DNA of 64,000 nucleotides from assembly GCF_003573695.1 (NCBI RefSeq), contig NW_020621936.1, positions 8,556,001 through 8,620,000 on the forward strand, written 5' to 3'. This document shows positions 12,056 to 23,541 of this stretch, piece by piece (positions within the stretch are counted from its first letter, which is position 1; each line of letters starts with the position of its first letter). This stretch comes from Papaver somniferum (lineage: Eukaryota; Streptophyta; Magnoliopsida; Ranunculales; Papaveraceae). Made by a program: the position numbers and the translations under genes. Below the pieces are notes generated by a model. It saw only the letters and a list, made by a program, of their open reading frames with translations, did no database searches and was not told the DNA's origin.

Positions 12056-13020
12056 TTAAGTCCCCTGCTTAGCTCGGAACAGGAGTGTTGTTGTGAGGTA
12101 AGCATAAGATGGTGACGGGCAAGGACAAAAATCGAAACGACAAGTCGTGAAAAGATGTTCAGGAAGGTCTGACTAACCTTTTTCGAGAGGTAAGGATAGA
12201 CTGTGCTTCCCGTGTTGGCGGCCTTGCATGAATTGTACTGGTGGCGCAAACCGTGGAGTGGTAAGATGAAAATTGTCGGCTTAGTCTGGTTATGCGTCAT
12301 CTTGGCTGGGTTAGGGAACATCATGACGCTGGCTTGGCGAGTTTTTGGTATTGGCGCGACAAGTCATGGCGCAGATGGTACGACCATGGCAAGGCGCGAT
12401 TTGATGAGGCAAAGTATGCGCGGACGGCTTGGCGTGGTGGGGCCAAGGCATGGTGCGGACGGCTTGGCATGGTGATTTGTCTTCGTGGTCCTAGTTGCCT
12501 CTTTTCCTTACTTGACTCAAATAGGAATGGAGCCGTCAGCATCGGTCGACTTGGAATGGAGCCGTCAGCATCAGTCGGCTTGGAATGGAGTCGCTAGCAT
12601 TAGTAGGCTTGGAATGGTGGGAATGGTGATGATGCTGGAACTTCGGGTATCAAATGGTGGTGATGGTTCCTGACCACTTTGTCTAATTTAGGGTTTGGCA
12701 TGTCGAAACCCTAATTAGCGCTCCTTAGTAGAATCGATGCAAAATTCTTGTACGAACTCAGATTTCGACGGACCGCCCATCCATCTAACCGGAAAAGAAT
12801 TTCCTATCTCCTCGTGTGAATATTTAGGTTTTGAGCTCGTTCAGGAGGTGAAAACGGCCCGACAGTGAAACTCAGGAAGAATTCAGGAGGGATGTTGCGT
12901 GCCCGAGGTGGTATAGTCGCTCCCAGTCATCTATTCCCGTTCATGGAGCAAGAATGAATCTTCATTTTGTTCAAACTCTAGAAACTCTGTCCGCATGAAA
13001 AGAGGTATCGACCCTCTTTT
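12056..13020 (-). mobile_element. Interior of the large Ty3 element (3' part), non-coding
   Basis: Begins with the G-rich tract next to the left LTR and runs to the Athila insertion site. No retroviral domain is seen in either strand. It holds a 29-bp tandem repeat (12524-12610). Several short open frames overlap here with repeat-derived composition and no recognisable product. Confidence 0.7.
12524..12610. repeat. 29-bp tandem repeat, three units
   Basis: Units start at 12524, 12553 and 12582, each beginning GGAATGGAG(C/T)CG and ending GGCTT or GACTT. Period is exactly 29 bp, followed by a partial unit at 12611. Confidence 0.9.
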
Positions 13021-13025
13021 GTTGC

Positions 13026-16000
13026 TGACCGGTTGTCAGTCGTGCAAATATAATTCACTTTCTCACTCAACTAGATATAAATATAGTACGTGATAAGAAA
13101 GAGTTTGTTCCCACAGAGAGGCTTTTGGTGTTATCAATTTTCAGTTTCTTAGTAACCAAAAGGGGGGGGTTGTTTTATCTAAATAAATAAAGCAACAAAA
13201 GTAATCGAAAGCAATAAAATAATTTGAATAGATATTGGTCATGGGATAGTATCATTCACAAACATGTATTTTCATCAATGACTAGAATTGGAATTTTAAT
13301 CTCTCATTTACTAAGAGTCCTAGGATATCTTGATCGCAAGAATATCCCGTTTATTTCCCGATTTTATCACAAACAACATTAAAAGATGCTATTGTGAAAT
13401 CTACCTAGAAAGCAACCTAGAGTGTAAAAGCACAATTAAGTTTAACTCCCTAAGAGCAATAAGTTCTATGAAATAAGACTAATCAATGCAAACAAACGTG
13501 TAAAAGCACTAATTCGTTTTAACAAAGGTTATGATTCATATGCAATTAAAAAGATGTATCACTACAAGTAATAATGACATTATGCTACTTAGAATCAGGG
13601 ATAAACAATTATTTCGTATTGAAAACCCTAATCTAGCAATAGAGATGAATGAAAATCGGATTGATTCCGGACTCAACCAAACTAGCATTCAAATCATAAG
13701 ACAATATTCATAATAAATCATAAACAATAAAGTTGAGACAAAACTAATTCATTGAACCAAATAACATGCTTGAGAAATCAACTTTCATCCCATAACCAAT
13801 AATTGAGTTTAGTTACTCATAATCTTTGTGTTCATCATAATCATAATCAAAAATAAATTGGAGAAGATGAAAAATAAACGAAAGCAAACCCTAGTTGTAG
13901 CTATCTCCAAACCTCCAAGAATAATACGTCCATAAAAGAAAGTAAAAAACTTTTCTTTTTGTAGCTTTTCTCCCTTCCAAAACTAGGTCAACTCTCAAAA
14001 GCCCATCACCAAGAAGTCCACCAAGCCCATGTGTGTGAAGAGCCCATGTAGAAAATTTGTCCAAAAAGTGTCGCCGGAAATTGCCCGGGAACCGGCTGGA
14101 AAAGTCACCGGAAAACGTCTCAGGTGACTGGCAAAGTCCGCACGGTCTCCGGTCAACGAGTCAAATCGGTCAAGTCAACGAGTCAGAACGGTCAAACTCA
14201 GTGAGTCACACCGAGTCAGTCAGTTGGCACCAGTCAGATAAGTCAGGTCTGAGTTAAGGCTAACTCAGCTGACTTGTTCTAAGCCAAAACCATTTCGCAG
14301 GCCAGAGCTCTGCTGATGCACAATGATTGTGCATCATCAATGCTAATCCAGTCCAGCTGCACCTAGCATTACTTGCAATTGCAGCTCATTCTCACTGCCT
14401 TCAGCCCATGACCAATTTCTTGTTCACCACCAACAAAAGCAACAGCATCAACCAGTATTTCTCCCTTGCACCAGAGCCACACCAATTGCAACAACATTCC
14501 TTCCATCTGTAGCTCAGTCATTCATCTCCATCTCTTTATTCACAGAATCACTTCAAACATCAGTTCAGTCTCAACCCCAGATTCAAAACCCTGGTTCCAT
14601 TAACAACAACAGCAACAGTATCAGCAAGACCAGCTGAGTTACACCTGAATTCTCACTGCATCCTTTGTAGCTTCTTTGAACAAGCACATTTGTAGCTGCA
14701 CCTCATACCTGCAATTCAGTTCATTGCATCCATTCAAGCAACACACATCACCTGCACTGCTATCTCTGTCTTCTGTAATTGAACAACACCACTAGCCACA
14801 TCTCCACTGGCATCCAAACCCAGTGTAACCACCATCTCACTCTGCAAGTTCTTCTACCTGCAAGTCAAGCCACAGTTCACAACACATTCCCTGTAGCTCC
14901 AAAACCATTACATACTTCATCTGTATCAACTCACAGACAAACCCATTTCTTCTTCTGATTCATCTCAACAGCAACGGAAACAGCATCAAACATTTAAACT
15001 CGAACTTCTTCTCAGCAGCAACACCTCAATCCTGTAGCTTCCCTGCATTGCATATCTTGACCGCAGACAATACCCTTGCAGCCAACCAACACCAGTTCAC
15101 AGGATCATTCGTTTCCTTCCCTGCGCAATTATGAATCCCATACATTCATCTAATCCTGCATTCAGCTCAACCCCATTAGCAGCTGTCACACCAACATCAT
15201 CTTATGTAACTCAGTTCACTGAAACCTGCAACGTCATTCCTCCAGCCACACACTGACAGTTCCAATCACCAGCAGTTTGCACCTAATCCTTCCCTGCAAC
15301 ATCACCACCTTTTCCCTGTATAACACCCAACAATCCCATTCTCTGGCAACAACTTCTTTAATCTCTATACCTTCTCATCCACTCAACACACAGAAACAGT
15401 TCTTTCTTCTTTTTTTCTTCGTGGATTTCTGAAATTTAACATTAACCCAAGCTTATTCAACTCTCAATTCAGCCATAATCATCATCAGATTCTTCAAACA
15501 CTCATCTTCACCAAACCCTAATTCCACATCAATTTCTTCAACAGTTCTTCTCTCTCGAACAACAACAGAGCCATTCTTCATGTATTGTGGCAACAACAAC
15601 TGTAGTAACAGAACAATGATTCCCATCCTCCTCAGATCTATCTCTTCTTTATCTTCTCTCTTAATCTCTCGGACCAACACCAACAGCTGCTGCCGCTTCT
15701 CTTTCTCAATTTCAGGTGAAAATAATTGAAATGAATGAGAGCAAGTTTTCTCTTGATTTAGGGTGTAGGAATTAGGGTTAGATAATCACACCCCACTCAT
15801 TAAATACCCCAGTAGGAGCCCTATAACATATGGTCACCCTTTAACCTCAGCTAGTCTATCTTTAATGCTCCTCCAATACAGAGTTTCCTCTTAAGCTCGG
15901 TTCGACTCCGAATAGTGTTCGCCTGTGAAATGACCATTTTGTCCTTCTTTCGCTCATAACCTTAGCTTGGTCCAGCTGCCACTCGCATGTGAATTGACGG

Positions 16001-16165
16001 TTCTGCCCTTATGCTCCAAAAGAGTGCTTTATTCTTCTTCTTTTGTTCCAAATAACTCATTGCACCTAATAACTCAAACAAACGTAAAATACATAATTCA
16101 CACGAAAAATAGCAAAGAAAGCATAATCAATAGATAATAATTCTAGGTGTTTATGACACCTATCA
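13026..16165 (-). repeat. Left (3') LTR of the Athila-type element
   Basis: 3140 bp, matching 23542-26689 throughout with a few percent differences by eye and small indels, such as bases missing near 13231 and present at 23750-23767. Short open frames inside occur in both LTR copies and are not genes. Confidence 0.95.
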
Positions 16166-18086
16166 GATTCCCCCACACTTAGACTTTGCTAGTCCTCGAG
16201 CAAATCAAACGAAAATTATTCTAAAGGATACACACAATTCCCGTGAGGGTTTACTAGAGATATACGCACAAAACCTGCTTTTTCCAACTTACTAGTTCTC
16301 CGTAATGATAGCATCCAACAGGCTAAGAAGATATAGAGATTCTGCACACTAGTCATAGAATTTAGACACATAAATGAACATAATCTCATCCTTAAAAGTT
16401 GAGAGAGAAATAACCATCCCTTCTCGAAAGAAATTCGGGTTCGGAGTTGTCAAAAGCCTCGACTCTGCCTCACAAGAAAGGGTTTTATGAAATTGCTCTC
16501 AATAATAAACAGCTCTTTATGGGACACACATGTGTCGAGGTAGGAATGAAGAGAGAATCCTGCGACACGTTGAATGGTAGGAAGGCAAAAATCCTCCGAA
16601 TTGTTTTGAAAACCCACATCTTTTAATCATTTTGAAAACCCTTTTTCTGACGATCTCTAAGAAAGGAAATCAACCACTTAACGAAGGTGGGAATATGCTT
16701 ACTTACCTCGTTATCCGTTCGATGTGCAGCTAGCACCACTCTCACAGCATCCATAGAAACGTCTTCGGTCTTCAAACGGTGTCTTCATCTTCGTCTTCGG
16801 TCTTCAACTCTTGATGATAACTCTTGAACTTCGTAGAATCTTGACAATGATGATTTTTTCCTCTAATTCCTTGTTGCTTGAAACTTCATTACGGATATTT
16901 GTTCTTCCATTGGCTTTATTGAATAAATACAAAACCAAACACGAACTAAACAAACCAAAATATGATGCAATGATTTTTTTCTCTCTTTTTTTTTTGATGA
17001 GACAAGAGAAAATAATACAAATACAAAATAAATATAAAAAAAAAAGTACAAAGGCCATGGTGTAAGTACTTTACCGCTCAATTCTTCACAACTTGTATGT
17101 TTCGATATCACAAACTTCTTGAATTCCCATCTTGATAATATTTTCTCTTGTACAATAGTCTTCAACTTGTAAAAATTCTGCTCCTTGTCTTGTTGCTATA
17201 CTTAAATCTGAAATCTGCTCATTTCTGTATTGCTTGTAAACCTTAAACGTCTTCAACTTTCCTTCGAATTTGTGATGCTCCTCTTGTTGATGATGATGGT
17301 TTTCTATGGACCTGTTGGTGTAGAGAGAGATAAAGTGGATGGTGCTAACTGCGAACAAGATTACAAGTGGTATGTAAGTTAGCAATTCGATGTCACCATT
17401 CATGATTGATAAAATAGCACTCAAGAGATCAAAATAGTGCTTCTATTGGTGGGAGGTTGGGTAGCTCACCATTCTACCCGGAGTTTACGTACGGTGACAC
17501 ACACTCTAAAAGCACAATTTAGACAGGTACAAAGAATGAAGGTCGGTGCCTCTCATGATGTAACATGGGTAGTCTCCACTATAGGGGATCACAAATCTAA
17601 TACCGAATTCAGTCTGCACCTCATTTGCCACTGGGATGGTTAAATCCAACTTTAACTCTCATACAAGTAAGAAACCCGATCATGTTCTCTGTCATCTCTA
17701 AGTTCAGTCACTCTTATGAGAATCTCGATGTAATCTTAGCGACATGTATACTATGTGACTCTAAACTAACTACAAGTTGGAGTTTTCTTATTCACTATTT
17801 TACACAAAAAAGTTGAAAATTTTGAAAATTTTACAATGAAAATGCTTAACCACTCCCCCACACTTAAACTTTACATTGTCCTCAATGTAAATTGAGTCAT
17901 CCAAAGAAATTCAAGGTGGGAAATTCTAACATGATAATGACAAGAAATCAGAAAAAGTAAAAACAAAACAAGAAAAAACTAAAAACAAAACAAGAAATAA
18001 ATACAAGACAAGAAATACTCATCCTATGGGTTGCCTCCCATTTAGCGCTTGGTTTAAAGTCGTCAGCCCGACTATCTCCTTGCTTT
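16166..18086 (-). other. Post-integrase region of the Athila-type element
   Basis: This is where Athila relatives may carry an extra env-like frame. Here only small minus-strand frames are open. The longest (17424-17086, 112 aa) has one hydrophobic stretch (LLTYIPLVILFAVSTIHFIS, residues about 14-33) followed by a His/Gln/Glu-rich segment. A second (17058-16804) starts with a hydrophobic run. Neither is recognisable by family, and a true envelope-like ORF is not demonstrated. The left edge holds the polypurine tract (16166-16180 on the plus strand as its complement). Confidence 0.4.
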
Positions 18087-18905
18087 CTATGCCTCCTCCA
18101 GAGGGAGTGCATCCACAAAGTTAGCTCCTTCCACCACTTCGGAAGTGAAATTCTCATAATATGGTTTCAACCGGTGCCCATTAACTTTAAGTTCCTTGCC
18201 TGTAGCTATGCTACGAATTTCCACTGCACCATGAGAAAACACATTAGTAACAATAAAAGGTCCAATCCAACGTGACCTTAATTTACCCGGAAATAAATGC
18301 AAGCGAGAATTAAACAAAAGCACTTTCTTCCCAATGCAAAATTGTTTCCTAGAAATCATGTTATCATGAAATGCTTTCGTTTTCTCCTTATAAATGCGTG
18401 AGCTTTCAAATGCATCATTGCGAAGCTCCTCTAGCTCTTGGAGTTGTAACTTCCTTTGCTTTCCAGCCCCATCCATCTCCATATTGCATTGCTTAATAGC
18501 CCAAAACGCCTTATGCTCAATTTCAACGGGTAAATGACAAGGTTTACCATACACAAGCCTAAAGGGAGACATCCCGATAGGTGTCTTGTATGCGGTTCTA
18601 TAAGCCCACAAAGCATCATTAAGTCGCATGCTCCAATCTTTCCTTGTTGGGTTCACCGTCTTCTCTAGAATGGATTTCACCTCCCGGTTAGAACCTCGGC
18701 TTGTCCATTTGTTTGGGGATGATAAGGTGTTGCAATCTTGTGCGACACATTGTACTTCTTCAACAAGCTTTAAGATCCTGTTTTTGAAGTGAGAACCCCC
18801 ATCGCTAATTATGGCTCTTGGAATTCCAAACCTTGCAAAGATATTAGCTTGCACAAAATCTGAAACCACTTTAGAATCATTAGTCGGGGTGGCCTTAGCT
18901 TCCAC
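18087..18905 (-). pseudogene. Athila-type integrase, C-terminal part of core plus C-terminal domain (frameshifted)
   Basis: 272-aa open frame. Residues about 25-40 hold the second catalytic Asp of the DDE core ([11 protein letters not shown]). The next stretch, where the catalytic Glu should lie, is read out of frame: a net +1 shift near 18765 and a missing base near 18700 leave a short nonsense segment, after which the normal frame returns ([13 protein letters not shown]). Later come [22 protein letters not shown] and the C-terminal GPF(I/V)V and NGHRLKPYY motifs typical of gypsy integrases. The first catalytic Asp and the zinc-binding HHCC part lie upstream in broken frames (18906-19200). 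The product would be inactive. Confidence 0.93.
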
Positions 18906-19068
18906 CCATTTGGAACATAATCACAACAAGTAAGATATAAAAATTCCATGAGAGTTGACAAAAGGACCCATAAAATCAATACCCCATACATCGAAAACTT
19001 CAATAAATTGAATAAAAGTTTGTGGCATTTGATTTCGGGCACCTAGATTGCCTGTTCTTTGGCACCTA

Positions 19069-20790
19069 TCACAAGTTGTACAAAATAATATGCATCTTTA
19101 AACAAGGTTGGCCAATAGAAACCGCTTTCAAGTACCTTGTAAGCGGTTCTCTTACTCCCCAAAATGTCCTCCAAGCATAGGAATGACAAAAAGACAAGAT
19201 AGAATTAAATCGGATTCGGGAACGCACCTTCGTAACTTGGTCACTACCTTGTTTCCATAAGTATGGATCATCCCATATGTATTGGTTCCCTAACCTCTTA
19301 AGTTTGTCCCTCTCAGCACGAGACAAGTTCTTTGGGATTTGTTTAGACACCAAGTAGTTCACAATGTCAGCATACCATGGTTCTCCAAAGGCAATTGAGA
19401 ATAGTTGCTCATCCGGGAAACTTTCACGCAATGGGATAGCTTCCTTGTCCACAGCAAGACTCAAATGATCCGCAACGGTGTTCTCAATTCCTTTCTTGTC
19501 TTTGATTTCAATATCAAACTCTTGCAAGAGTAAGATCCATCGTATGAGCCTCGGTTTCGCCTCTTTCTTCATTAGCAAGTACCTAAGTGCTGCATGATCA
19601 GAAAAGACAACAACTTTTGTACCAATTAGATAAGAGCGAAACTTTTCCAAAGCAAAAACAATAGCTAATAACTCTTTTTCAGTGGTTGTGTAGTTTTGTT
19701 GGGCCTCATTTAACGTTCTAGAAGCATAATAAATAGCATGAGGTATCTTCCCCACACGTTGCCCAAGCACCGCACCAACCGCATAGTCACTTGCATCACA
19801 CATGAGCTCAAAAGGCTTGCTCCAATCCGGTGGTTTAATGATAGGGGCTGAAATCAAAAGTTCTTTCAAACGATTGAATGCCGCCATACACTTTTCATCA
19901 AAGTTAAAAACCACATCTTTTTGCAATAAGTTGCAAAGTGGTGATGCTATCTTGGAAAAATCCTTGATAAATCTACGATAAAAACCTGCATGACCAAGAA
20001 AAGAGCGTATCTCCCTCACCGTAGTGGGAGGGGTTAAAGCACGAATAAGGTCTATTTTAGATTTATCGACTTCCAAGCCTTTAGAAGATATTATATGGCC
20101 TAAAACTATGCCATGAGTTACCATGAAATGGCACTTCTCCCAATTTAGCACAAGATTTGTTTCAACACATCGTTCAAGGATTAATGACAAGTTTTGCAAG
20201 CAAAGGTCAAATGAATCACCAAAGACACTAAAGTCATCCATAAACACTTCGATTATGTTTTCAACATATTCTGAGAAGATACTTACCATACACCTTTGAA
20301 AGGTAGCTGGAGCATTGCACAAGCCAAAAGGCATCCTTCTATAAGCAAAAGTACCGAAAGGACAAGTGAAAGTGGTTTTCTCTTGATCCTCCGGCGCTAT
20401 CATAATCTGATTGTAACCTGAATAACCATCAAGGAAGCAATAATAAGAATGTCCAGCTAAACGTTCAAGCATTTGATCAATAAAAGGCAATGGAAAATGA
20501 TCCTTCCTAGTGGTGGCATTCAATTTCCTGTAATCAATACAAACCCTCCAACCGGTTTGCACACGAGTTGGGACAAGTTCGTTCTTATCATTCTCCACCA
20601 CCGTCACACCTGATTTCTTTGGTACTACTTGTACCGGGCTCACCCACTTGCTATCGGATATGGGGTAGATAACACCCACGTCCAAAAGCTTTAGTATCTC
20701 CTTTTTCACAACTTCCATCATGGGAGGGTTCAAACGACGTTGCGCATCCCTTGTAGGCTTTGCATCGTCCTCCAAACGGATTTTGTGCAT
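19069..20790 (-). pseudogene. Athila-type reverse transcriptase-RNase H
   Basis: 573-aa open frame that is the best preserved part of the element. The RT fingers-palm region has [12 protein letters not shown] (about residue 47) and [11 protein letters not shown] (about 82). The catalytic box is [10 protein letters not shown] (about 183), the usual F/YxDD form. RNase H follows with [15 protein letters not shown] (about 330), [16 protein letters not shown] and [11 protein letters not shown]. The last 60 or so residues drift out of frame where the integrase zinc finger should begin (about 19250-19069). The start is probably an internal Met, because a frameshift separates it from upstream sequence near 20800. 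Confidence 0.95.
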
Positions 20791-21125
20791 ACAACGGCAG
20801 GGCTTATACCCTTGATATCAATTGTCCATCCTATGGCCGTCTTGTACTTCCTTAGCACCCTTAGAAGTTTTTCTCCTGTAATTCACTAAGCTTGTAGAAA
20901 CAATCACAGGTAAATCTTCCTTGTCACCCAAGTACAAGTACTTTAGGTGATCGGGAAGAGGTTTCAATTCTAACTTTGGAGATTTCAATGGAAGGTACAA
21001 GCTTTTCATCACTGCATGGTAAAGAAAAAAGAGATATTATGAGTTTCCGGGCATCCTGTAGTGAATTAAGATCACCAAGGGCTTCCTTGACTTCATTACC
21101 ACACTCTACACCATTCCATGATGTA

Positions 21126-21971
21126 TCAACACGTTTCCAAAGCATCATCACCATTCAATTCAACACTTGTTGTGCCAATGTATCCAACATCAATGGAGAA
21201 ACAAGAGTTCACATCACTAGGATATCTCATCGTCTCGAAAATGTTGAAACGTATTGTTTCTCCATCAAACTCCACACTTAGCGTTCCTTTATCCACATCA
21301 ATAATGGTTTTCGCCGTTTTCATGAAGGGACGCCCAAGTAACAATGGAAGAGACGAGTCCGGTGACCCTTCATTCATCTCTAACACGCAAAAATCAGCTA
21401 GAAATATTAATTGATTAACCTGCACAAGAACATCCTCAACAATACCCATTGGGTAAACATTAGAGCGATCGGCTAATTGCAATATAATTCCAGCCTTTTT
21501 AAGAGGACCTAACTCAAGTGAATTGTACATAGATGCAGGCATAACACCTAAATCCAATATAGCTTTGTTAAATGTGGTGTTACCAATTGTGACTGGAATG
21601 TCAAAGCTACCGGGATCCTTACATTTCAGTGGGAGTTTGTGTTGTAAGATTGCCGAAGCATTCTCCCCCACACTTAGCACTTCATTATCTTTGAGCTTTC
21701 GCTTATTGGTACACAAGTCCTTCAACACCTTTGCATACTTGGGAACTTGCTTGATAGCATCAATGAGTGGTATGTTCACATGAATCTTCTTTAGAACGTC
21801 TAAAATCTCCTTTTCTAGTTCCGCCTTCTTAGAACTTGCAAATCTGCGAGGAAAAGGTAAAGGAGGAACATAAGTAGAAACCAGAGTTTTAGAGTTAGGA
21901 ATAGGTACCTCAGAAGTTTGGGGATAATCATCACTTTTCTCCTCCAAAACAGGTTCCTTTGGTGTTTCCAC
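21126..21971 (-). pseudogene. Athila-type protease region with damaged active site
   Basis: 281-aa open frame. Athila proteases carry a DLGAS-type active-site loop. Here the frame reads AILDLGVMPASMY (about 21520-21560 on the plus strand), so the loop residues after DLG are missing through an in-frame deletion of a few codons. Downstream the LLLGRPFMKTAKTIID motif (about residues 210-226), a hallmark of this protease family, is intact. A stop lies just upstream (about 22003) in the same frame, and a different frame separates it from gag. The protease is inferred to be dead. Confidence 0.88.
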
Positions 21972-22090
21972 CTTTCCTGAATCAGTAACTTCGGGTTACA
22001 CAAGTTGTGTAACACTTCTCAACGTAATATCATTGACACCCTCTTTTGGGTTGATAGGTTGAGAAGGGAGTTTCCCACTATTTTGTGCCT

Positions 22091-23218
22091 TCAAATTGTT
22101 AATATCAATTTCCATGGAGCCCATTGTGTCTGCAACTCCTTGATAGCACTCTTAGTTTCTTGTTGACTTTCCTTAAACATGGTAGAAATGCCTTGCATAA
22201 AAGTTTGAAGCTTTGCATCGATATCGAAACCTTGATTTTGCATCGATTGTTGTGGTTGCTGAAATTGTTGATGTTGCGGCTGGAATTGTTGTTGTTGTGG
22301 TTGAAATCCACCCGAACGGTTGAATGTAGGTTGTTGAACCGCGCCTTGCTTGTTTGCATAGCTAAAGTTGGGGTGATCTCTCCATCCCGGATTGTAAGTG
22401 TTGGAGTAGGGATCATACCGTCTTTGTTTATTTGGAAAGACCGCACTAGCTTGCTCCAACTCTTCACCATATAAAGGTACAATAACCGCAGCCATCTTTT
22501 GCATCATTTGCTCCATGTTATCCATCCTTTGATCACGGTGTGATGATGAATCTGTAACTTCATGCACTCGCCTAACCATCGGTTCACCTCTTGTGTAGAA
22601 TTGTTGCGAGTTTGCAGCCATGCTTTCAATCAACTCGGTAGCTTGGGCCACCGTCTTGTTCACTAGAGCTCCACCACCCGCTGCATCAAGAAGATATATA
22701 TCACTTGATCGGATACCTTCGTAGAAGTATTGAATTATCATAGCATTACTGAATTGATGATGTAGACAGCTTGCCACTAATCTCTTGTATCGCTCCCAAC
22801 ATTCATACAAAGATTATCCCACTTTTTGATTTATCCCACATATCTCTTTGCGAATTTGAGTAGCCTTTGACGCAGGAAAATACCTCTCTAGAAAGAGTTT
22901 CTTCAACCCGTTCCATGTAGTGACGCTTCCGGATGGCAAAGAGTACAAACAATCCTTAGCGCTATCCATCATAGAAAATGGAAAAACCTTCAACATTGCA
23001 CCATCAGCCTCAGTCTCCGTTGGTAGCATAGCCTTGACAATGGTAATGAATTCCATAAGATGCTTGTTTGGATCTTCATTCGCCGTGCCATGAAACTTCG
23101 GTAACTCTATAATCAACCCCGGCTTGATCTCGAAGGTTGAATTTGTCTCAATACACCACCGTTGTGCATCAAGCCTATGAGAAGCCAAGTCCTTGAGTGT
23201 ATGATTTGCATCACCCAT
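22091..23218 (-). pseudogene. Athila-type gag with one in-frame stop
   Basis: Starts at 23218 (MGDANHTLKDLASHRLDAQR). Capsid-like motifs include KFHGTANEDPNKHLMEF, SMMDSAKDCLYSLPSGSVTTW and LFLERYFPASKATQIRKEI, all typical of Athila gag. A TAA at 22814-22816 falls in a conserved stretch, and the frame then continues without a shift (LYECWERYKRL) to 22091. The C-terminal part is Gln-rich (about 22230-22330) and lacks an obvious CCHC knuckle. Total length including the stop is about 375 codons. Confidence 0.93.
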
Positions 23219-23541
23219 TGCTTCTTCTTCTTCAACTAGTGGTTCTTATACAAATGGAACCTCTTGTTCTTCTTCTAGTTGTAATTCTTCTTCCACTTCT
23301 AACTCTTGTTCTTCCGTCGTGTCTTGACTTGGTTGGAGTATTGTGTCTCTTTGAGTAGCTATCCCGCACCTTGGATAGTTCCAATCTTTAGAAGCCAGGG
23401 ATTAGGTACCTGTAACAATTCTCACAAACAAGTGAGAAACAAGACAAGAAAACAAAAAGCAAATATGAAAGCAGAAATGATGATAAGAAACTAAAAGCTT
23501 AATAACAAGCCGTATGCCTCCCCGACAGCGGCGCCAAAATT
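23219..23541 (-). other. Leader of the Athila-type element with primer-binding site
   Basis: About 320 bp between the 5' LTR and gag. The minus strand starts with the tRNA-Asp-like primer site (within 23522-23538) and continues as purine/pyrimidine-biased leader (GAAGAA-type runs near 23220-23310). No gene. Confidence 0.85.

Noticed and set aside
12203..12673. Overlapping plus- and minus-strand frames rich in Gly, Arg and Trp.
   Set aside because: Located in the non-coding interior with a 29-bp repeat; no known motif and no support from neighbours.
14057..14512. Small frames found twice (also at 24577-25032).
   Set aside because: They are the same LTR sequence in both Athila LTRs, antisense to the element, with differing residues and no known product.
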